A stretch of DNA of 27,878 nt from Bacillota bacterium. Its GTDB lineage: Bacteria > Bacillota > Clostridia > Acetivibrionales > DTU013. The stretch covers positions 1 to 27,878 of the forward strand of contig JAEYON010000124.1 of the NCBI GenBank assembly GCA_023411645.1. Direction: 5' to 3'. The notes beneath the pieces were generated by a model. It did not search any database and was not told the DNA's origin. It worked only from the letters and a program-made list of their open reading frames with translations. The position numbers and the translations under genes were made by a program. This document shows positions 1 through 6,322 of the stretch, piece by piece. How positions within the stretch are numbered: position 1 is the stretch's first letter; every line of letters begins with the position of its first letter.

Positions 1-3
1 AGT

Positions 4-32
4 AAAAGCGCCGGTTATATACCGACGCTTTT
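4..32 (-). terminator. Intrinsic terminator after tRNA-Leu
   Basis: A 12-bp stem (4-15 with 21-32, one G-U wobble) closes a 5-nt loop. On the minus strand it lies directly downstream of the tRNA and its 3' arm ends in a T run. Because both flanks are A/T rich it could also stop transcription arriving on the plus strand. Confidence 0.8.
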
Positions 33-37
33 ATTTG

Positions 38-124
38 TGGTGCCGAAGGCCGGACTCGAACCGGCACGGTATCGCTACCGGTGGATTTTGAGTCCACTAC
101 GTCTGCCAATTCCATCACTTCGGC
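38..124 (-). tRNA. tRNA-Leu (anticodon CAA)
   Basis: Class II (long variable arm) tRNA of 87 nt including the encoded CCA (38-40). The acceptor stem GCCGAAG (118-124) pairs with CTTCGGC (42-48), and A is the discriminator base. The anticodon stem GTGGA/TCCAC encloses the 7-nt loop CTCAAAA, giving anticodon CAA, which reads the UUG leucine codon. The T-arm carries the GGTTCGAGTCC signature. It has its own sigma-A promoter (153-181) and terminator (4-32), so it appears to be a monocistronic unit. Confidence 0.97.
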
Positions 125-152
125 ATATGAACGATTAAATGCTGCAAAATGA

Positions 153-181
153 ATTATACAACAGCCATCGTTCATTGTCAA
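153..181 (-). promoter_or_regulatory. Consensus sigma-A promoter for tRNA-Leu
   Basis: On the minus strand TTGACA (176-181) and TATAAT (153-158) are both perfect consensus hexamers separated by exactly 17 bp. The predicted start is about 146, roughly 20 nt upstream of the mature tRNA 5' end. This is the strength expected for a stable RNA gene. Confidence 0.9.
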
Positions 182-192
182 GAAACTCATCG

Positions 193-209
193 AGGTCTTA
201 TCAAGACCT
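193..209 (-). repeat. Small inverted repeat 3' of the GPP34-like gene
   Basis: AGGTCTT (193-199) and AAGACCT (203-209) form a 7-bp stem with a 3-nt loop, 53 bp downstream of the stop of the GPP34-like gene and just upstream of the tRNA promoter. No strong T run follows on the minus strand, so it is at best a weak terminator for the cassette. A protein site is equally possible. Confidence 0.4.
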
Positions 210-262
210 GAACAGGCCTGAAACATCACATGATAGAAGCAAAAAACAGCGAAATTGACTGG

Positions 263-919
263 CTATGAGGAAGCTGCCTGAGAGGCTGTAATAGCATTTC
301 TGACCGTCTTTTGTATCTTGATGCCGGTTTCATCGAGATGATCAAAATAAGCGCCTTTTCGAATCAATTTAAAGGTTTCCTTTATCTGTTTGCATTCATC
401 CTTGCTGAAAAATTTTCTGTATGCCCCGCATTCATAGAGTATAGCTATCAGTAATGCTTTCGAGGCATCCGTACCTTTCTCTCCCTTCAGAGCAATATCC
501 TTCAACTCATTTACAAGCTTTTGATGCTGTGCCACACGGGTAACAATATACCGGTTGTACGGAATCAGTCCGAGAAAGCGATACTGCTCGATTCGGATGT
601 GGCCGTTGTCTTCCAGTGTTTCAGTCAGCCGTTTCATCATGCGTTTCACATAAAAAGGAACCGAGGAGATCAATGCATCCAGTCTGTAGCGCGACTTTTT
701 CTTCTCAACAAAGGCGCATACCTCATCCAAAATCGGATTTCCTGTGGAAGCAGCGCTTGTCAGTAATACGTGTTTCCCGTCAAACTTCATCCTTCCCATA
801 TTAATGAGCTCCACAACGGCTACTCCGCATACTCCGAAGGCTAAAAACTGCGAGGAGGCCAGCATTCTGCCGTCCTTTCCGCTGATAGATGCAAAAACAA
901 GCGTTTCCATCGTATTCAA
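263..919 (-). CDS. GPP34/GOLPH3-like family protein
   Basis: A 218-aa soluble protein with no signal peptide or membrane segment. The pattern resembles the GPP34 (Golgi phosphoprotein 3, GOLPH3/Vps74) family. It has a hydrophobic N-terminal strand (residues 5-11), a GVAVVELINMGR-type helix (32-43), the NPILDEV motif (61-67), and LEDNGHIRIEQYRFLGLIPYNRY (102-124), which matches the family's 'lxxxGilrxexxrxlglxpxxry' block. Eukaryotic members bind phosphatidylinositol-4-phosphate and retain Golgi enzymes; bacterial members have no settled role. The start is taken as TTG at 919, placed 6 nt after an AGGTGA ribosome binding site and overlapping the TGA of the upstream gene. ATG at 910 is the alternative but sits too far from that site. 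It is the last gene of the SPFH/RHH cassette. Family assignment is from pattern recognition, not a search. Confidence 0.75.
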   Translation of the reverse strand: MNTMETLVFASISGKDGRMLASSQFLAFGVCGVAVVELINMGRMKFDGKHVLLTSAASTGNPILDEVCAFVEKKKSRYRLDALISSVPFYVKRMMKRLTETLEDNGHIRIEQYRFLGLIPYNRYIVTRVAQHQKLVNELKDIALKGEKGTDASKALLIAILYECGAYRKFFSKDECKQIKETFKLIRKGAYFDHLDETGIKIQKTVRNAITASQAASS

Positions 920-1098
920 TTGTCTTCACCTGCCTTATCTGAGTGAGGCTTCATTCCTTTTTTTCGTTTATTGAGTGCTTCCTGCAGGATATACTCGATC
1001 TGGCCGTTGACCGACCTGAACTCATCTTCGGCCCAGCGGTTGATCTCTTCCCACATTTTCGGATTCAGCCTCAGCAACAGCGTTTTTTTCTCTGCCAT
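916..1098 (-). CDS. Arc-like ribbon-helix-helix protein
   Basis: A 60-aa protein. Residues 5-11 (KTLLLRL) form the predicted beta strand; NPKMWEEINRWAEDEF (12-27) and SVNGQIEYILQEALNKR (29-45) form the two helices of a ribbon-helix-helix DNA-binding fold, followed by a charged tail. Such proteins bind DNA as dimers of dimers and are often autoregulators. It lies 17 bp after the SPFH gene with a clear AAAGGA site, and its stop overlaps the proposed TTG start of the GPP34-like gene (TTGA), which implies translational coupling. The AT-rich dyad at the cassette promoter (2013-2031) is a candidate operator, which is inference only. No toxin gene is visible, so a toxin-antitoxin reading is not favoured. 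Confidence 0.8.
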   Translation of the reverse strand: MAEKKTLLLRLNPKMWEEINRWAEDEFRSVNGQIEYILQEALNKRKKGMKPHSDKAGEDN

Positions 1099-1115
1099 AT
1101 TACCAGCTTCCTTTA

Positions 1116-1982
1116 TCAGTTATAAAGTGTGCCTGCGTTTACGATAGGTTGGGCCGAACGGTCACCGCAGAGCACGACCAGTAAATTACTCACCATTGCT
1201 GCCTTTCTTTCTTCGTCAAGTTCAACAATTCCGTTTTCACTAAGCATACTCAAGGCCATATCTACCATTCCTACTGCACCCTCAACGATCTTCTGCCTCG
1301 CTGAGATTATTGCTGAGGCCTGCTGGCGCTGAAGCATAGCTGCTGCAATCTCCTGTGCATATGCCAGGTGACTGAGTCGTGCTTCTTCCACAACAACCCC
1401 TGCCTTGCTAAGTCTTTCCTGAAGCTCTGTCTTCAATGCCTGTGAAACCTCATCTGCACTGCCTCTTAACGACAGCTGGGATTCATCCGTGGTATCATAG
1501 GGATACAACCCGGCCAGATGTCTCAAAGCAGATTCACTCTGTGTCTGAACATAATCTACGTAATTTTCAACTTCAAAGAGCGCCTCTGCTGTGTTGTCGA
1601 CCCTCCAAACCACAACAGTCGCGATTTCAACAGGATTGCCCATTTCATCATTAACTTTGATTTTTTCCCCGTTTAGATTCCTACGGCGCAGAGAAATCTT
1701 CTTCTTTGTGTAAAAAGGATTCGCCCAATGCCATCCGTCTTTCTTTACCGTGCCTTTATATGCGCCAAAAAGCAGAATCGCAGCCGCCTCATTTGGTTGC
1801 AATGTGAAAAATCCGCAAATCATAATTATCCATAAAACAAATGTCGCACATCCCAGAATTATAAGCCATACCGAACCATTAGCAACGCCAGATATGAATG
1901 CTGCTACAGACGCTGTCAGAAGAATCATTGTGATCACAAACCATATAAAACCTTGATGTACACTTTTTTCTATTTCCTTCAT
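1116..1982 (-). CDS. SPFH/band-7 domain membrane protein
   Basis: A 288-aa membrane protein with two predicted N-terminal TM helices (about residues 11-32 and 37-59), followed by an SPFH domain. The segment LQPNEAAAILLFGAYKGT (61-78) is the typical entry, and a long alanine/glutamine-rich helix follows (LSHLAYAQEIAAAMLQRQQA and ISARQKIVEGAVGMVDMAL). SPFH proteins (stomatin, prohibitin, HflC, slipin) oligomerise into ring scaffolds on membranes. The start is ATG at 1982, 7 nt after GGAGG; ATG at 1985 is almost as good, and the longer in-frame reading from 2021 is rejected. It is the first gene of the SPFH-RHH-GPP34 cassette, preceded by its own promoter (2023-2051). Confidence 0.88.
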   Translation of the reverse strand: MKEIEKSVHQGFIWFVITMILLTASVAAFISGVANGSVWLIILGCATFVLWIIMICGFFTLQPNEAAAILLFGAYKGTVKKDGWHWANPFYTKKKISLRRRNLNGEKIKVNDEMGNPVEIATVVVWRVDNTAEALFEVENYVDYVQTQSESALRHLAGLYPYDTTDESQLSLRGSADEVSQALKTELQERLSKAGVVVEEARLSHLAYAQEIAAAMLQRQQASAIISARQKIVEGAVGMVDMALSMLSENGIVELDEERKAAMVSNLLVVLCGDRSAQPIVNAGTLYN

Positions 1983-2012
1983 CATTTTCCCTCCACATCT
2001 ATAATATATATT

Positions 2013-2031
2013 TGATATCATAATAATATCA
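2013..2031. promoter_or_regulatory. AT-rich dyad overlapping the -10, candidate operator
   Basis: TGATAT (2013-2018) and ATATCA (2026-2031) are exact inverted arms with a 7-nt spacer, and the dyad covers the -10 hexamer of the SPFH promoter. The ribbon-helix-helix protein encoded second in the same cassette is an obvious candidate ligand. The region is very AT rich, so a chance dyad is possible. Confidence 0.35.
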
Positions 2032-2051
2032 TATTAATATAACGCAGTCAA
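2023..2051 (-). promoter_or_regulatory. Sigma-A-type promoter of the SPFH cassette
   Basis: On the minus strand TTGACT (2046-2051) and TATTAT (2023-2028) are separated by 17 bp, each with one mismatch to consensus. The predicted start is about 2016, giving a leader of about 34 nt before the ATG at 1982. It lies downstream of the flagellar terminator, so the cassette is transcribed independently. Confidence 0.75.
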
Positions 2052-2065
2052 TCATTTTATGGAAA

Positions 2066-2196
2066 ATTCTATTATCGTGTTCTTCCTTGATGCTATTAGA
2101 ATCTCGGGGGCTGGTCGCCAACTACGTTTACTGCTCGCCCATGCATCCTGGGCATCGAGCCCCACTCGATTTTAGTCAGATTCCGCTTCAGCGGAA
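2066..2196. repeat. Structured palindromic intergenic element, repeat-like
   Basis: This non-coding stretch is packed with inverted repeats: ATTCTA (2066-2071) with TAGAAT (2097-2102); GGGGCT (2107-2112) with AGCCCC (2158-2163); GCTCG (2133-2137) with CGAGC (2156-2160); CCCA (2138-2141) with TGGG (2149-2152); and a 7-bp-arm hairpin TTCCGCT/AGCGGAA (2181-2196). The central GC-rich part differs from the AT-rich flanks. Several pairings compete, so alternative folds are possible. It resembles a REP- or MITE-like interspersed element or a small structured RNA. A 65-codon plus-strand reading frame across it has no convincing ribosome binding site. Confidence 0.5.
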
Positions 2197-2205
2197 AGAC
2201 CATAA

Positions 2206-2234
2206 TAAAAAAAACATCACTTTATACGTGATGT
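2206..2234 (-). terminator. Intrinsic terminator of the fla/che operon
   Basis: On the minus strand the stem ACATCAC/GTGATGT (2228-2234 with 2214-2220) closes a 7-nt loop and runs into eight consecutive T residues (2207-2214). It lies 24 bp after the stop of the last small gene (2259), so it is the natural 3' end of the long flagellar transcript. Confidence 0.88.
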
Positions 2235-2258
2235 ATAAGAAATGCTTTGGAAAATTGA

Positions 2259-2462
2259 TCATTCCTCGGAAGGCATTGTTATAGGCGACCTGACCATTCC
2301 GTATTTTTCCGCCTGCTTGATAATCTGCTCTTTACTCAAGTCTTGCATCGGATCTCTCCCAGCAAAATAGATCATACTGGCGAGTGAAGTAATAATAATT
2401 CCTATTCCGACTCCAAGCAGAATGCTTTTAAGATGAAACTGACCTGTTCTGTTCTCACTCAT
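2259..2462 (-). CDS. Small single-TM protein, last gene of fla operon
   Basis: A 67-aa protein with a polar N-terminus, one predicted TM helix (about residues 11-33, rich in I/G/L) and a short tail containing LSKEQIIKQAEKYGMV (42-57). That tail resembles the short segment seen in proteins annotated as YceG/MltG-like in Clostridia, but there is no lytic transglycosylase domain here, so I do not assign that function. The ATG overlaps the stop of the upstream gene (ATGA at 2459-2462), indicating coupled translation with the DUF6115-like protein. The operon terminator follows. Confidence 0.7.
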   Translation of the reverse strand: MSENRTGQFHLKSILLGVGIGIIITSLASMIYFAGRDPMQDLSKEQIIKQAEKYGMVRSPITMPSEE

Positions 2463-3061
2463 TTTTTCAGTCCGATGATAAGTTCAACTTCTCCCTTTCC
2501 CATGTTCAGCTTCTTCGCTATCTCAAGGCTTCCAAGACCTTCGTCTGCAAGCTTGAGAACCTCTGAATACTTGTTGTTGAACTGAATCACCTTTTCCTTC
2601 TTTTTAAAGGCTGCCGGGAGCTTTTGGCCTTCATTTCTGCCGTATGCAGCGGTTGCTTCAACTGCTGTTATCACAGCTGTATTGTTCATTCCTGAGCCGT
2701 TCACCGCATATACAACCCCAGACTCCATTTCCGCAGTTTGTGCAAGAGGAACCGTTGCAGCTGAAATATGAACTGATTCGATTCTTTCTTTAATTTCCTG
2801 GATTCTTTCTTCGGCTTCATTCAAATTTTTATTCAGTTCTTCATTTTTTAGATCCATCCGATTGACAATATAATCGGAAAAACGGTTCAGTTCTTCGATC
2901 ATTTGCTCCGCATCACTAATGATCTCAGTAAGCTCCTGCTTTTTTTGATCAAAACCTTTGACGAAATTAAACACTTTTCTTTTATCAAGAAAAATAGAGA
3001 TAAGAGAGATAAGGATAAGAAGTATTCCAAGAAATATCAAGCTGGGATAAAAACCATTCAT
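2459..3061 (-). CDS. SwrB/DUF6115-like membrane-anchored coiled-coil protein
   Basis: A 200-aa protein with an N-terminal TM helix (about residues 6-25), a long coiled coil (about 35-95, rich in E/L/N/K), a less ordered linker, and a C-terminal helix-turn-helix-like segment VLKLADEGLGSLEIAKKLNMGKGEVELII (about 168-196). This architecture resembles DUF6115 proteins. It also resembles Bacillus subtilis SwrB, which is likewise encoded just after sigD and promotes flagellar basal-body maturation. Homology to SwrB is inferred from architecture and position only. The start ATG at 3061 follows GAGGTGA with good spacing. Confidence 0.7.
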   Translation of the reverse strand: MNGFYPSLIFLGILLILISLISIFLDKRKVFNFVKGFDQKKQELTEIISDAEQMIEELNRFSDYIVNRMDLKNEELNKNLNEAEERIQEIKERIESVHISAATVPLAQTAEMESGVVYAVNGSGMNNTAVITAVEATAAYGRNEGQKLPAAFKKKEKVIQFNNKYSEVLKLADEGLGSLEIAKKLNMGKGEVELIIGLKK

Positions 3062-3112
3062 TCTTTCACCTCATACCTGTTTTATCTTTTGTATCGAAAT
3101 ATCGTAAAAGCA

Positions 3113-3436
3113 TTAAATCTTGATATCTATTGTACTCGTTTTAAGCTCTTTATTCAACCTGTTATTTTCAATATCTTTGTTTTCCTGCCCGTTTTGTCCT
3201 TTTTTCTTTTTTTTCCGGCCTTCCTGACTATTTTCCCTCTGCTTTTCATTTATGCGTGCGTGTTCGGCCTGTGTACGGGAATATACCTGTCTTAGGGAAT
3301 CCTCAGCCTTATTTTGGGTTGCCGCTGCCTGCTGCTGTTGAAACAGGTGATTCTTTTGGGCCAAATCATTGCTCACCTTTGCTGCTTCCAGCGTTCTTGG
3401 CATCATTACCTGAAAATCTACCGGCTTAATTGGCAA
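3113..3436 (-). CDS. Small conserved-type flagellar-operon protein, unknown function
   Basis: A 107-aa, very polar protein beginning MPIKPVDFQVMMPRT. A Gln/Ala-rich helix (QQQQAAAT, about 34-41) and a polybasic patch (GRKKKKKGQ, about 73-81) follow. I recognise the opening as typical of small proteins found downstream of sigD/fapA in clostridial flagellar operons, but no function is known to me. The start is taken as TTG at 3436, because the AAGGAAG site lies 8 nt upstream and the resulting N-terminus looks family-like; GTG at 3445 lies inside the ribosome binding site. There is no signal peptide or TM segment, so it is presumably cytosolic and may bind nucleic acid or acidic membranes, which is speculation. 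Confidence 0.65.
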   Translation of the reverse strand: MPIKPVDFQVMMPRTLEAAKVSNDLAQKNHLFQQQQAAATQNKAEDSLRQVYSRTQAEHARINEKQRENSQEGRKKKKKGQNGQENKDIENNRLNKELKTSTIDIKI

Positions 3437-3491
3437 GCATATCACTTCCTTGTCCGATTTTGACAGTTTTAAGCATCAAGACATCCCAGCC

Positions 3492-5114
3492 CTATCTATC
3501 AATCGCTCCTACACGTACATCTGCACCATCTCTGTATAATGTGCAATATTGAAGGGTTTCCTTGACATACATCATACAGGAGCCTATCGCCACTTTTGTT
3601 CCGGGATAGATGAAATTGTAGCATCTAACCTTACCAAACGCATCCTGTTGCAGCATAGCTTCCAATTGAGACATTTCATCCTTGAGCTCTATGCTCCGGT
3701 TCGTCAGAAAAATTTTTGTTCTGACGCTCTTTGCCAACATTTCCTTTTTTTCAGATGTCAATGCACCTGCCATTTCGAGCTTTTTAAGAATGGCGATCGC
3801 CTGCTCTGCCTTTCTCATATCATTTTCAGCAGAGATGAGCTCATCTTTCGCAGCTTTATAGCGTTCTCTGACTGTTGGATCCAGACCTACTTCTATATCG
3901 GTTATTGTAGCAAGATGTGACCCAATTACTTTAGCAACAATCTCTTTGCCGACCTTGCTGCTCCCTCCCACCAGTAATCCCTTTCTACCTGATAACTCAA
4001 GCTTGTTTCCGCACTTTACACTGCTATGCATGATCGCCTCAGCTTTAATGTTGTTCCTGGCTTCAACAGTGCTGTTTTCAATAAACCTGGAGATAATGTC
4101 CCCCCCGCTGATAAGGATACCTTTGCCCATCCCCTGCATACCTCTTCTGAGGATGATGTCACCGCCGGCTTTAATAATGGCTCCCTCAACAACCCCCATC
4201 ACTTCGACGCTTCCTCCGGCCTCCACAACGAAGCCTGACAAAACATTACCTCTGACGGTCACATTCCCAATAAAATTTATATTGCCTGTAGAATTGTCTA
4301 CGTCGGCTTGTACTTCATGAGTCGCAAAAACATTTACCTTCCCGTCTATGTAGTTGATCTGCCCATTGATATTTGCAACCAGATACTGCCCATCCTCAGA
4401 GATACTAACATTGCGTCCCCTGGGCAATGGCACAGGTTTCCCTTCCATCGGTGCGATATCTGTACCGCTGACAGTCCTGCCGGGAGTACCGCGGACCGGA
4501 GGCACCAGAGTACACAGTATCTGTCCCTTCTGAACACTCTGAATAAGATTAAGTTCTCTGAAATCCACTTTTCCGTCTTCCAGAATTGTCGGTTTAGATT
4601 CCCGTGTCACGTCAAAATTGAATTGTACTTTAGCGTTTTGTCCATTTGTTGGTGGGGTGCCCTCTGCAATACAGAGCATTTCATTGAAAATCGGAAATTT
4701 GACGAGTGATTCAAGCGTTGCCTTATTTATTCCATAAATGATGCCATTCTTGTTCAAAACATCAATAATCTCATCTAATGTCAGCATCCGGCCGTTATCA
4801 GGAGGTGATAATGTAATATAACCCTTCATCTTATCTGGAGAGAGCGTTGTCGTCGCCGAAGCATCTACCTTAATCTCTTCCTGTGGCTCAGCTATTTTTA
4901 CCGGCAATTTATCTGCCTTGCGAACAGTGAGTTCTATGATGTCCCGGTTAATGTTTTTTATTTTTTTCCTGGTTATTCTTTCCATCACAATGCTGGATTC
5001 TATCCGATTTCCATTGCCTACAGGAGGATATACGGAAAGAAACACACCGTCATTTTGAAATGACAACTGAAAAAAACCATCATTTACATTTTTTCCAGCA
5101 TCGTTTACGCTCAT
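3492..5114 (-). CDS. FapA-family (DUF342) protein
   Basis: A 540-aa soluble protein. The central region (about residues 200-370) shows the repetitive short beta strands with glycine turns of the FapA/DUF342 beta-helix, for example GNVTVRGNVLSGFVVEAGG and VEGAIIKAGGDIILRRGM. A coiled coil follows (about 410-490) and then a small beta-rich C-terminal domain. FapA proteins are polymer-like and are often encoded next to flagellar sigma factors; their biochemical role is poorly defined. ATG at 5114 is chosen because GGAGG lies 10 nt upstream. An in-frame extension to 5168 would overlap sigD and is rejected. There is a 43-bp gap after sigD. Confidence 0.85.
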   Translation of the reverse strand: MSVNDAGKNVNDGFFQLSFQNDGVFLSVYPPVGNGNRIESSIVMERITRKKIKNINRDIIELTVRKADKLPVKIAEPQEEIKVDASATTTLSPDKMKGYITLSPPDNGRMLTLDEIIDVLNKNGIIYGINKATLESLVKFPIFNEMLCIAEGTPPTNGQNAKVQFNFDVTRESKPTILEDGKVDFRELNLIQSVQKGQILCTLVPPVRGTPGRTVSGTDIAPMEGKPVPLPRGRNVSISEDGQYLVANINGQINYIDGKVNVFATHEVQADVDNSTGNINFIGNVTVRGNVLSGFVVEAGGSVEVMGVVEGAIIKAGGDIILRRGMQGMGKGILISGGDIISRFIENSTVEARNNIKAEAIMHSSVKCGNKLELSGRKGLLVGGSSKVGKEIVAKVIGSHLATITDIEVGLDPTVRERYKAAKDELISAENDMRKAEQAIAILKKLEMAGALTSEKKEMLAKSVRTKIFLTNRSIELKDEMSQLEAMLQQDAFGKVRCYNFIYPGTKVAIGSCMMYVKETLQYCTLYRDGADVRVGAIDR

Positions 5115-5157
5115 TAAAAAACATCCTCCGGTTTTATGTGCTAAAACTATATAACAA

Positions 5158-5928
5158 CTAGTCCTCAAGCAGTGACCTTTGTCTTGCTAATTTACCACGC
5201 AACCGCAAAATAGCTTTGGTGTGCAATTGTGAAATTCTGGATTCAGACACCTTCATTATCGCACTTATTTCCTTCAATGTCAATTCTTCATAGTAATACA
5301 GAGTCAGCACCATCTTTTCCTTTTCGGGCAGTTTATCAATGGAGTCGCCAAGAATTTCTTTCAATTCATTCAATTCTGCTTCTTGTTCAGGCATGTCAGT
5401 TTTACTTGTATTTGAAGAATCCATGCCGATTTCATAATTCTGCTCAAGATAATCTTCCAGAGAAACCATCGAAGTCAAATTAACCTCGTTAATCAGTTTA
5501 TAAAACTCGTCAATAGAAATATTCATTTTAGTGGCAATATCACTATCCGTTGCGGAATGACCCAGTTCATTCTCTACTTCCCAGTATGCCTTTTCCAGTT
5601 CCTTATTTTTCTGCCTCAAGGACCTTGGAACCCAATCCATTTCTCTTATACTGTCAATAATCGAGCCCCTTATTCTTAAAGAAGCATATGTTTCAAACTT
5701 AACGCCTTTATTCGGGTCATATTTATCGATTGCATCTATAAGTCCAAATACACCAAAACTAACAAGATCATCATATTCAACATTTGAGCCGAAATAGATG
5801 TTTAGCCTTCCAGCAATGAATTTGATCAGATGCGAATATTCAATTATCAGGGTCTCTCGTATCTGTAGATCCCTGGTCTCCTGATACTTTTTCCAAAGCT
5901 CATTATGGTTTTGACTATTACTAGGCAT
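5158..5928 (-). CDS. sigD: RNA polymerase sigma-28 factor (FliA/WhiG/SigD)
   Basis: A 256-aa sigma-70-family factor. Region 2 contains DLVSFGVFGLIDAIDKYD (54-71) and FETYASLRIRGSIIDSIRE (78-96), the hallmark of the FliA/SigD group, followed by MDWVPRSLR. Region 3 spans about 105-175. Region 4 (about 203-247) has the helix-turn-helix LTLKEISAIMKVSESRISQLHTKA-type sequence. It directs RNA polymerase to late flagellar, motility and chemotaxis promoters and is normally held by FlgM, which is not encoded in this window. It starts at ATG 5928 after GGGGGA, 22 nt after the upstream gene. Confidence 0.95.
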   Translation of the reverse strand: MPSNSQNHNELWKKYQETRDLQIRETLIIEYSHLIKFIAGRLNIYFGSNVEYDDLVSFGVFGLIDAIDKYDPNKGVKFETYASLRIRGSIIDSIREMDWVPRSLRQKNKELEKAYWEVENELGHSATDSDIATKMNISIDEFYKLINEVNLTSMVSLEDYLEQNYEIGMDSSNTSKTDMPEQEAELNELKEILGDSIDKLPEKEKMVLTLYYYEELTLKEISAIMKVSESRISQLHTKAILRLRGKLARQRSLLED

Positions 5929-5950
5929 CCATATCCCCCGTCATTTTATG

Positions 5951-6322
5951 CTAACCATTCATCTTCGTTCTGATAGCTCTGCTCACTGTCAGGGGTTCAA
6001 AGCTATCCTCTCTGTTATCTGCTGTCAGATCCACCTGATGAGGTTGATCGATGATCTGCCGCTCATGTTCGGATGGTTGGCTTCGCTTTTGTCTTTCCTT
6101 TTCCTCCTGATGCTCTCTGATCTTGCGATTGAGAACTTCTTCCCTGATGGAAATAATTGTATTTCTGATATATGTACCTATAATAAAAAATAATAACATC
6201 ATTCCAGCCATCCGCAGATAGATCCCCTGGCTGTCCGTACCGGCAAAGTAACTGACAAAACCTGTCACAATTGCGGCAGAACATCCCAATATGATCGGCA
6301 GCTTCTGAATGTGCCCCATCAT
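5951..6322 (-). CDS. Unknown two-TM protein between cheD and sigD
   Basis: A 123-aa protein with two predicted TM helices (about residues 7-27 and 37-57) and a highly charged cytoplasmic tail predicted helical (about 60-85), ending in a disordered acidic/basic stretch. I do not recognise the family. Its ATG directly follows the cheD stop (TAG at 6323-6325), with AAAGGAG inside the end of cheD, so translation is almost certainly coupled. Its position just before sigD suggests a motility-related membrane role, but nothing in the sequence shows a mechanism. Confidence 0.75.
   Translation of the reverse strand: MMGHIQKLPIILGCSAAIVTGFVSYFAGTDSQGIYLRMAGMMLLFFIIGTYIRNTIISIREEVLNRKIREHQEEKERQKRSQPSEHERQIIDQPHQVDLTADNREDSFEPLTVSRAIRTKMNG

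Noticed and set aside
1..181. tRNA-Leu as an integration site of a mobile element
   Set aside because: No integrase, no direct repeat of the tRNA 3' end and no phage-like gene is visible in the window.
916..1982. Toxin-antitoxin module based on the Arc-like protein
   Set aside because: Neither neighbour looks like a toxin: one is an SPFH membrane protein and the other GPP34-like.
2087..2284. A 65-codon plus-strand frame across the palindromic element
   Set aside because: No ribosome binding site, it covers dyad repeats and the operon terminator, and it runs into the last fla gene antisense.
2903..3295. A 130-codon plus-strand frame with hydrophobic stretches
   Set aside because: It is the complement of charged, lysine-rich minus-strand genes, which automatically gives Phe/Leu-rich translation.
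5115..5168. N-terminal extension of the FapA-like gene into sigD
   Set aside because: It would contain the GGAGG site for ATG 5114 and overlap the sigD stop without a site of its own.
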